DNA of 64,000 nt from an uncultured Bacillota bacterium (lineage in GTDB: Bacteria > Bacillota > Clostridia > Oscillospirales > Oscillospiraceae). A program made the position numbers and the translations under genes. The stretch is from assembly GCA_947426945.1 (NCBI GenBank), contig CANEFX010000014.1, positions 1 to 64,000 of the forward strand. The letters are read 5' to 3'. Position 1 is the stretch's first letter, and each line of letters opens with the position of its first letter. The notes beneath the pieces were generated by a model. The model searched no databases and was not told the DNA's origin. It saw only the letters and a list, made by a program, of their open reading frames with translations. Positions 58,443-64,000 of this stretch are shown here, piece after piece.

Positions 58443-59729
58443 TCAGTTCATATAGTCGATCAGCGACTGACTGAGCAGCTGGTTTCCGATTTTCAGCGCG
58501 GCGTTGTAGCAGTACTGGTCCCAGGAGAACTGCGTGATCGCGTCGGCCAGGTCAATCTGCTCCACATCCAGCACCTGCTCGTTCAGGTTGGTGACCTCAG
58601 TGGACAGACGGCTGCCGTTGGTCTTGAGGAAGGAGGACTTGGCGTCCAGCTCCACATATTTCTCGTCGATGTAGGCGTGGGCGGCGTTCAGCTTATCCAT
58701 CAGCCGGTTGGCCTTGGCCTGCATTTCGGTGTGATAGCTGGTAATCTCCTTCGCCTCGGCGGACTCGGGGTCCTTCATGAACTCCTTGATCTGGTCCGCA
58801 GTCATATCCCGGTACTTCTCCGGCAGATACTTCTGCCCGTTCTCCCCCCAGGTATCAAAGACGTCGGCCAGCTCCCGCATCACCAGGGGCAGACTCTTGG
58901 GGTCGCCGTCCTTGTCCACGCCGCTGTTCAGAAAGCTGATGCCCCGCAGAGCGCTGTCAAAGGCGGAGCCGTTGACCAGCACGCCATTGACCTCCTTCAG
59001 ACCCATGCCCAGGTCCAGGTTCAGCTCCTCCTTGCTCATGATCTCCAGTTTTTTCACGTCGGCCTGATCCTTGTACCAGTCGATCCAGGCCTGCTCGTCC
59101 GCGTCGGCGGAGGAGGAGGGCATATCCTTGGGCAGGAAAGTGGCGTCGTCCAAAGCGTTCCAGTCGGGCTTGCCGTCGGGGTCCAAAGCGCCCCACGCAG
59201 GCTCGGCAGTGGTGGGCTTCTCCACGCCGCCGGCGTTCACGTTGACCCCCCGGTAGTACAGCTTGGTGTGGTCCTCGTTCCAGGTGAAGGGGACATTCAG
59301 CCCGTCGTTCCCGGCGAAGATGAACTGCTCGCCTACCTTCTGGTTCATGGACTCGATCACCGAGTCGGCGGTCTCCCGCAGGACCAGGGCCAGGGCGGTG
59401 CGGCTCTCGCCGGCAGTATCGCTGTTGCCCCGGATGGCGGACACCCGGCCGTTGGCGTCGCTCAGGTCCTTGATTACGCCGGCCAGATTGGTCCAGCCGG
59501 TATGGAACTTGTTATAGGTGGCGTCGTTGTTGGCCAGCTGGCTGCTGGTCTGATACCACTGCCGGCGCAGGCGGAAGGCCTGGGAGGCGGAGGCGGGGTC
59601 CTCCGCGTAGCTGTTGAAGTTGCGGTGGGTGAGCACCTTGTCCGATGAATCGGAGCGCTTTTGGGTAACGCCCTGCAGATTGTACCGGTAGGTGTTCATC
59701 ATCATATTAGTGGTAATACGAAAGCCCAT
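58443..59729 (-). CDS. flgL: Flagellar hook-associated protein 3 (FlgL)
   Basis: 428 aa. Joins hook and filament. The N-terminal flagellin-like helix GFRITTNMMMNTYRYNLQG and C-terminal helix FSWDQYCYNAALKIGNQLLSQSLIDYMN pair as in flagellins; the middle (~130-300) is a variable surface domain larger than in Bacillus. It follows flgK by 14 bp. Confidence 0.93.
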   Translation of the reverse strand: MGFRITTNMMMNTYRYNLQGVTQKRSDSSDKVLTHRNFNSYAEDPASASQAFRLRRQWYQTSSQLANNDATYNKFHTGWTNLAGVIKDLSDANGRVSAIRGNSDTAGESRTALALVLRETADSVIESMNQKVGEQFIFAGNDGLNVPFTWNEDHTKLYYRGVNVNAGGVEKPTTAEPAWGALDPDGKPDWNALDDATFLPKDMPSSSADADEQAWIDWYKDQADVKKLEIMSKEELNLDLGMGLKEVNGVLVNGSAFDSALRGISFLNSGVDKDGDPKSLPLVMRELADVFDTWGENGQKYLPEKYRDMTADQIKEFMKDPESAEAKEITSYHTEMQAKANRLMDKLNAAHAYIDEKYVELDAKSSFLKTNGSRLSTEVTNLNEQVLDVEQIDLADAITQFSWDQYCYNAALKIGNQLLSQSLIDYMN

Positions 59730-59743
59730 CTCAGGTTACCTCC

Positions 59744-61777
59744 TTATCTGATGGTGCCGTTGATCAGCTTATCCAGCATGGAGTCCAGCGTGGTCATAAG
59801 CTGGCAGGCGGCGGCATAGGATTTTTGATACACCATCATGCTGGTGGCCTCCTCATTGAGGTCCACGCCGGACACGCTCTGGCGGTCGTTGTCCAGGGCC
59901 AGCGCACTGGTGGTATAGTTGTCGTACATGCTCTTGGTGATCTTGTAGTCGCTGGCCAAAGTGTGGTTGGTGTTGTTCAGCATCTCCTGGAAGGTGCCGC
60001 TGTAATACTTGGTATTGCTGGCCGCATCGTCCACCACGTCTGTTGGCTTGTATTCCAGCTTCTGCCCCATCAGGGTAATCATGTGGTTGACATTGCTGTT
60101 GTCGGTGGAATGGCTCAGGCCGTTGTTCTCCCGGAAGCAGCGGATGCGGACCTCGCCGGTGGACCACTTTTTGGAGATGGAGATGTTTGCGGCGGTGATG
60201 AGAGGATTGTCCGCGTCGTCTCCGTCGCCGGTGTTGCTGAACAGGTTGCCGCCAGCCATCTTTTCGACGCCGTGGCCCTGTCCTTTGGGAGACAGGTGCT
60301 TCTCCTGCACCGCCTTGACCTCCGCCCTCAGATCCTCCGGCAGATCGCTCAAATCGACACGCCTCAGATAGCTAATATCGTAGCCCGCTGCATCCAGCTT
60401 ACCCCAGACAGTAGCTGCGTCGCCTTGACCATCGGTCAGATTGCAGGTGGTGCCGTCCTTGATCTTAAACAGCTCCACGCCGTTGACTATCTCGGTCTCA
60501 TAGCCGTCGAACATGGGCTCGTTGGCCTCGTTCATGGTCTCGGCGAACTTTCTGGCCAAGGCGTCCAGCGCGTGCTGGTAGTAGGGGATACCCCGTTTGA
60601 TGCTGGCCTTTTCGTCATAGGCGATGTCCAGCTCGCTGGAGAACTCGCCCTCCCTGGTAATCAGCTCCCGCAGGGACTGGAGGGAGCCGTACAAAACGGT
60701 GTCGCTCAGGTCCACCGGCTGGCTCTCGGTGCCGTCGGCCTCCTTCATAATGCGGCCGTTGCGGTCCACCAGGGCCTCCAACCCCATCCACAGGCGGTTG
60801 TCCTCCGCCCCCTTCACCGCGTTGTTGACCTCAATAGCGTCTTGGGGGTCGTTGGTATAGACATAGACAGGCGGTTTTTTATCAAGCGTGCTCGCCTTGT
60901 CAATATATTTTGCCCCCACATCGGGATACTCCGGGTTGCGCATAGGCGACTTCTCCGGCATGGTGACCTGGGTGCCGTAGATGCCCTGAATCAGCATGGT
61001 GGGCGGGTTGCCCGTGCCGGCAATGGAGATATTCAGCCGCTCTACGGAGGAGAACTCGTCGATCTTCTCCATGTCGTACCGCACGTCGATCTTCATGTAG
61101 GTGGACAGCTCGTCAATCAGCAGATTACGGTGGTCCCGCAGCTCCAGGGCATTGTCCCCGAAGATGCCCGCCTCCCTGATCTCCACGTTCAGGTCCCGGA
61201 TCTGGGTCAGGATGGTGTTCACCGACTTCACGTCGTCCTTCAGCTTGTCGGTCAGGGTATCCTTGGCGGTGACCAGGGCGTTGGCGTAGTCGTTAAAATG
61301 GCGCACCAAGCTCTCAGCGGAGGAGCGCACGTTGGTGTCCATGGTGTCGTCGTTGGCGTTGCGGCTGAGAATTTCCAGCTGATCCAGCAGATCGTTGAAC
61401 TGGGCCTCGATGATGCCGAAGTCCCCCTCTCCGTCGCCCACCTCGTCCAGAATGTTGGTCAGCTGCTTCAGGCCGTCCAGCTTGGCCTCATAGGCGCCCA
61501 CGCTGGACTGCTCATTGCGGTAGCGGATATCCATAAAGGGGTCCCGCAGCTGGGAGGTGCTGTCCGCCAGCACGCCGTAGCCGATATCCAGATTGTAGCT
61601 GTTGGCGTACCGGGCGTTGCCCCCGGAGTGGAGGGACACCAGGTCCAGCCGCTGGCGGGTGTAGCCCTTGGTGTTGATGTTGGCAATGTTGTTGCCCGTC
61701 AAGTTGAGAGAGGCCTGGGAGGCATAGATTCCCAGCCGTGCGGCCGTAAAAGAGCCGAAAGTACCGATAACAGCCAT
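59744..61777 (-). CDS. flgK: Flagellar hook-associated protein 1 (FlgK)
   Basis: 677 aa. First hook-filament junction protein. The N-terminal Flg_bb_rod motif LGIYASQASLNLTGNNIANINTKGYTRQR and the C-terminal SGVDLNEEATSMMVYQKSYAAACQLM are diagnostic. The central ~350 residues are a variable insert. flgN, encoding its export chaperone, lies directly upstream. Confidence 0.95.
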   Translation of the reverse strand: MAVIGTFGSFTAARLGIYASQASLNLTGNNIANINTKGYTRQRLDLVSLHSGGNARYANSYNLDIGYGVLADSTSQLRDPFMDIRYRNEQSSVGAYEAKLDGLKQLTNILDEVGDGEGDFGIIEAQFNDLLDQLEILSRNANDDTMDTNVRSSAESLVRHFNDYANALVTAKDTLTDKLKDDVKSVNTILTQIRDLNVEIREAGIFGDNALELRDHRNLLIDELSTYMKIDVRYDMEKIDEFSSVERLNISIAGTGNPPTMLIQGIYGTQVTMPEKSPMRNPEYPDVGAKYIDKASTLDKKPPVYVYTNDPQDAIEVNNAVKGAEDNRLWMGLEALVDRNGRIMKEADGTESQPVDLSDTVLYGSLQSLRELITREGEFSSELDIAYDEKASIKRGIPYYQHALDALARKFAETMNEANEPMFDGYETEIVNGVELFKIKDGTTCNLTDGQGDAATVWGKLDAAGYDISYLRRVDLSDLPEDLRAEVKAVQEKHLSPKGQGHGVEKMAGGNLFSNTGDGDDADNPLITAANISISKKWSTGEVRIRCFRENNGLSHSTDNSNVNHMITLMGQKLEYKPTDVVDDAASNTKYYSGTFQEMLNNTNHTLASDYKITKSMYDNYTTSALALDNDRQSVSGVDLNEEATSMMVYQKSYAAACQLMTTLDSMLDKLINGTIR

Positions 61778-61805
61778 AGCAGTTTCTCCTTTATCTCATC
61801 GGGCC

Positions 61806-62255
61806 TCAGGCCCGGAAATCCGTCTGGTGGGTTTTGCGTTCCTCCGCCGCCTGGGCGGCGTCTCCCGCCTGGACGGCCTGTATCCGTTCAATTGCCCGCA
61901 GGTTGCACTCCAGCGTGTCTCTGGCCACCTCGCTGGCGGCCTGGAACAGCTCGTACTGCCGCCGCAGCTCCTCCACGACCTGCTTGGTCTCCAGCTGGAG
62001 TTCCTCCGGGCAGCGGCTCTCCAGCTGGCTGAGGGTGACCCCTCTCAAATCCAGGGCGGCCAGCATGGCGTCCCGTTTCTGGTCGTAGCCCCGCAGGGTC
62101 AGGCTGAGCACCTGCTCCCGCTTCATGCAGGCCTCCACCCCGGCCAGGTCTCCCCGGGAGGCGGCGCCGTTCTTCTCCCGCTCCACCTTGGTGAGCTCCT
62201 CCAGGGTATGGGTCAGACTGACCATCAGTCCCAGATAGTCCTGCCAGTCCGCCAT
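61806..62255 (-). CDS. flgN: Flagellar export chaperone FlgN
   Basis: 149 aa, almost entirely helical (coiled coil), with a FlgN-type start (LGLMVSLTHTLEELTKVEREKN) and a C-terminal helix QAASEVARDTLECNLRAIERI. Binds FlgK and FlgL for export. Its ATG directly follows the flgM stop (TAAATG), so the two are coupled. Confidence 0.88.
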   Translation of the reverse strand: MADWQDYLGLMVSLTHTLEELTKVEREKNGAASRGDLAGVEACMKREQVLSLTLRGYDQKRDAMLAALDLRGVTLSQLESRCPEELQLETKQVVEELRRQYELFQAASEVARDTLECNLRAIERIQAVQAGDAAQAAEERKTHQTDFRA

Positions 62256-62561
62256 TTATTCGCCCTCCGTCAGCAGCAGCATACGGGCCGCCGTCTCCCT
62301 GGCGTCGGGGCGGTACTCTCCGGACATGACCTGATGGCGCAGCTCCTGCACCTTCCCGGTGGTATTATAGGTACGCACCTGGCGGGACAAGTCGGCCGCC
62401 ATCTTCCGGAAGGTCGGGCTGGCCTCCTGGCCCGCCCTGGCGGACAGCGTAATCTGATCAAAGCTGCTCTCCGCCGTCCGGGCGCGTTTCACCCCGCCGG
62501 AACGGGCGGCCCCGGCCGTAATGGGGGTAGAAGCAAATCCTTCTCGTCTTGTAACTAACAT
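62256..62561 (-). CDS. flgM: Anti-sigma-28 factor FlgM
   Basis: 101 aa from ATG 62561, with AGGAGG 8 nt upstream; the track ORF begins far upstream. Holds sigma-D (FliA) inactive until exported through a finished hook. Conserved parts are SSFDQITLSARAGQE and the C-terminal sigma-binding RQVRTYNTTGKVQELRHQVMSGEYRPDARETAARML. First gene of the flgM-flgN-flgK-flgL-DUF6470-fliW-csrA unit. Confidence 0.93.
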   Translation of the reverse strand: MLVTRREGFASTPITAGAARSGGVKRARTAESSFDQITLSARAGQEASPTFRKMAADLSRQVRTYNTTGKVQELRHQVMSGEYRPDARETAARMLLLTEGE

Positions 62562-62579
62562 ATCAGCAACCTCCTGAAG

Positions 62580-62595
62580 CCTCCCCTGCGGGAGG
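62580..62595 (-). promoter_or_regulatory. Small hairpin in the flgM leader
   Basis: CCTCCC-ctgc-GGGAGG about 20 nt before flgM; on the mRNA it holds an anti-Shine-Dalgarno-like CCTCCC and could affect initiation. Confidence 0.4.
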
Positions 62596-62629
62596 ACGCA
62601 CAGCAATCCTAAACTGTTCTGTATCATAT

Positions 62630-62637
62630 TTATCGGA
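62630..62637 (-). promoter_or_regulatory. Candidate sigma-D (sigma-28) -10 element of the flgM operon
   Basis: TCCGATAA on the minus strand differs by one base from the sigma-28 -10 consensus GCCGATAA, 68 bp before flgM. The -35 position (15 bp upstream, TATG against TAAA) is weak. Sigma-D control of flgM fits the known feedback in other bacteria. Confidence 0.5.
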
Positions 62638-62700
62638 CTGTTTCCCGGAAAACATAACATAGCGGACAAAATTTTTTCTCTTTTCCGCCCCCAAAATTGA

Positions 62701-62735
62701 AACCGGACCGGGAAGCTGTGCCTCCCGGTCCGGTT
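62701..62735 (-). terminator. Terminator of the TPR-like gene
   Basis: A perfect 13-bp stem AACCGGACCGGGA/TCCCGGTCCGGTT with a 9-nt loop, followed on the minus strand by tcaatttt. Confidence 0.85.
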
Positions 62736-62742
62736 CTGCCCG

Positions 62743-63639
62743 TTACGCCAAAATATCCAGCTGCTTATACGCCGCGATCTTCTCCGCGGCTCCCTCCACA
62801 GTAAGCCCGCCTCGGACAAAGTCATAGTCGCTTCGGATACGCTCCAGCTCCGCCTTAATCTGGGGGACCTCCTCCAGATTGACAGACCCGGTGCGCACGT
62901 AGTAGTCGGGCAGCAGGGTGCAGCCCACGATACCGCTCTCTCCGGCAGGCAGTTCCTCCGCACCCTGGCTCATAGCGGCCAGCAGCCGCAGGTGGCTGTC
63001 GATGTAGCTGTTGAGCTCCTGCTCCACCCCAAACATGCCGTTCAGGTCGAACACCTGAAAGGGGACCTTTCCAGGAACCTCCAGCTCGCCGGTGTAATAG
63101 ACCGGCTTGCCGTTCAGTTCATAGAGGGCGTTGCACACGTCCATCAAGTGCTGATACTCCTCCTGGCTGGGCGGCGTCTGGAGGGACTGAAACATCATGT
63201 CTACGGCCCAGCCCAGCTCACCCAGCACCTCGCAGCCAGGCAGTCCGCCCAGCCGCTCGCCCAGTCGTACCAGCCGGGCGATAGACAGCAGGCCCCAGAT
63301 GCGCACCTGGACGCCGCCCAGCTCGCCCGCTTTCTCTGCAATCTCAGCGGGAACGGCATTATGGAGCAGTCCGTCCTCCTCCTCCAGCTGTCCGATGCGG
63401 TCGGAGCAGTCGTCCATCAGCCTCTCGCCCACCTTGTCATAGATATCATCGTCGGCGCTGTAGATCGTGTCCGCCCGGTGAAGCCACAGCTGGGCCTTAT
63501 TCAGATCGCCTGTGTCCATGGCGGCCGCGCCCATCTCGTAATACGTCCTGGCCAGGCCCGCAAAATCCTTTTTCCTTTGAAAGTCAGACAGCCGCTCCTC
63601 CGGCGCCTTTTCCCCTTTCTTTCCAAACAGACCAAACAT
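62743..63639 (-). CDS. Soluble protein with TPR-like N-terminus, function unknown
   Basis: 298 aa. Begins MFGLFGKKGEKAPEERLSD and has a helical TPR-like stretch (AGLARTYYEMGAAAMDTGDLNKAQLWLHRADTIY shortened here as ARTYYEMGAAAMDTGDLNKA, ~30-65). The C-terminal part is alpha/beta, with VYYTGELEVPGKVPFQVFD. It has its own strong promoter and terminator, so it is not part of the flagellar operon. No family recognised. Confidence 0.72.
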   Translation of the reverse strand: MFGLFGKKGEKAPEERLSDFQRKKDFAGLARTYYEMGAAAMDTGDLNKAQLWLHRADTIYSADDDIYDKVGERLMDDCSDRIGQLEEEDGLLHNAVPAEIAEKAGELGGVQVRIWGLLSIARLVRLGERLGGLPGCEVLGELGWAVDMMFQSLQTPPSQEEYQHLMDVCNALYELNGKPVYYTGELEVPGKVPFQVFDLNGMFGVEQELNSYIDSHLRLLAAMSQGAEELPAGESGIVGCTLLPDYYVRTGSVNLEEVPQIKAELERIRSDYDFVRGGLTVEGAAEKIAAYKQLDILA

Positions 63640-63681
63640 ACGCTTCAGCTCCTCTTCCTGTTTTCAGGGTGCGCTGACTGC

Positions 63682-63711
63682 ATTATAAGCCCGGGGCAAT
63701 AGGGTTGTCAA
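63682..63711 (-). promoter_or_regulatory. Strong sigma-A promoter of the TPR-like gene
   Basis: TTGACA (63706-63711), an 18-bp spacer and TATAAT (63682-63687) on the minus strand, 43 bp before the ATG. Confidence 0.8.
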
Positions 63712-63716
63712 CGGTA

Positions 63717-63735
63717 TGCAGAGACGGTCTCTGCA
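63717..63735. promoter_or_regulatory. 19-bp perfect palindrome upstream of the TPR-like gene's promoter
   Basis: TGCAGAGAC-g-GTCTCTGCA, 9-bp arms around a single base, 6 bp upstream of the -35. It is placed where an activator would bind; the binding protein is unknown. Confidence 0.55.
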
Positions 63736-63766
63736 CTGTCCCTCTCGCTGGGTACAGGAAAAAAAG

Positions 63767-63786
63767 GGGCGGCACAAATGCCGCCC
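63767..63786 (-). terminator. Terminator of the YbjQ-family gene
   Basis: A perfect 8-bp stem GGGCGGCA/TGCCGCCC with a 4-nt loop, followed on the minus strand by ccttttttcc. Confidence 0.85.
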
Positions 63787-63791
63787 TCTTC

Positions 63792-64000
63792 TCATTTAAA
63801 CCGCACTGCCGTGCCGTAGGCAATCACCTCGGCAGCCCCCTGCATCACGGCGGAGGAGCCGTAGCGGATATTGACCACCGCGTCGGCCCCCAGGGCCTCG
63901 GCCTCGTCCACCATCCGCTTGACCGCAATCTGGCGGGCCTCGTTGAGCATCTCGGTGTAGCCGGTGATCTCTCCGCCCACCAGGGTCTTCATGCCGGCCA
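63792..64000 (-). CDS. YbjQ/UPF0145 family protein, C-terminal part (5' end beyond window)
   Basis: At least 69 codons; the frame is open at the window edge, and the ATG at 63990-63992 is internal because the family (~105 aa) has about 40 residues before this point. The segment LVGGEITGYTEMLNEARQIA followed by EAEALGADAVVNIRY is typical. The protein forms a pentameric heavy-metal-binding-like fold; function unknown. Confidence 0.87.
   Translation of the reverse strand, partial: AGMKTLVGGEITGYTEMLNEARQIAVKRMVDEAEALGADAVVNIRYGSSAVMQGAAEVIAYGTAVRFK

Noticed and set aside
59825-62032. 735-aa plus-strand ORF opposite flgK
   Set aside because: Antisense shadow; flgK has diagnostic N- and C-terminal motifs.

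Overview
The window looks like a chromosomal segment of a motile, spore-forming, strictly anaerobic Firmicute, most likely in the Clostridia/Oscillospiraceae (the Flavonifractor, Lawsonibacter, Intestinimonas neighbourhood). The evidence is spo0A, an alpha/beta-type SASP, an oxygen-sensitive class III ribonucleotide reductase (nrdD/nrdG), a two-subunit Fe-S fumarase, a flgM-flgN-flgK-flgL-DUF6470-fliW-csrA flagellar block in Firmicute order, GC-rich codon use and many sigma-A-type promoters. The taxonomic placement is inference; there is no rRNA in the window.

Layout. 1-8.4 kb: the end of a phosphohexomutase, a zinc-ribbon/Big2/SH3 envelope protein, a tightly coupled run (SpoVK/CbbX-like AAA ATPase, GNAT, cupin, MtaB), a CofE-like ligase and an orphan AgrC-type kinase. 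8.4-16.4 kb: a YbaK-type deacylase, an amidohydrolase, a MATE exporter with a long leader, a sodium:solute symporter, a TetR regulator, TenA and an AGCS symporter; two of these promoters carry clear inverted-repeat operators. 16.4-23 kb: a DUF6056-like membrane protein, metG, two small or unknown membrane proteins and mnmA. 23-27.6 kb: nrdD, a 48-aa membrane peptide, nrdG and the fumarase subunits. 27.7-32 kb: three consecutive genes, two with related TPR N-termini, the last a TPR-SUFU-DUF2185 fusion. 32-35.2 kb: a Crp/Fnr regulator and an SsuABC/ThiXYZ-like ABC transporter. 35.4-37.9 kb: a TSCPD protein, spo0A and a pyruvate kinase-like protein without a C-terminal domain.

38.0-53.5 kb is an accessory island. 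A large serine recombinase lies at its left edge. Next come a mobilization module (small ORFs, a TM protein nested in the end of the relaxase gene, relaxase, MobC, an oriT-like region), a RepA-like ATPase and a DUF6076 protein. A type I restriction-modification operon follows, in the order AlbA_2/ATPase-wHTH regulator, hsdM, hsdS, gene X, hsdR. Gene X is AT-rich, sits exactly where prrC sits in the PrrI locus and ends in a HEPN-type R-N-x3-H motif, but has no recognisable ATPase. It is the best candidate in the window for an undescribed effector: a restriction system that may carry its own back-up RNase. The island ends at a SASP gene whose C-terminus is unusual.

53.5-64 kb: the SASP, an LTA-synthase-like enzyme with SLH-like repeats, the late flagellar operon (probably sigma-D driven), a TPR-like protein and the end of a YbjQ/UPF0145 protein. 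No rRNA, tRNA or CRISPR array was recognised. Most long antisense ORFs in the track are shadows in GC-rich sequence.
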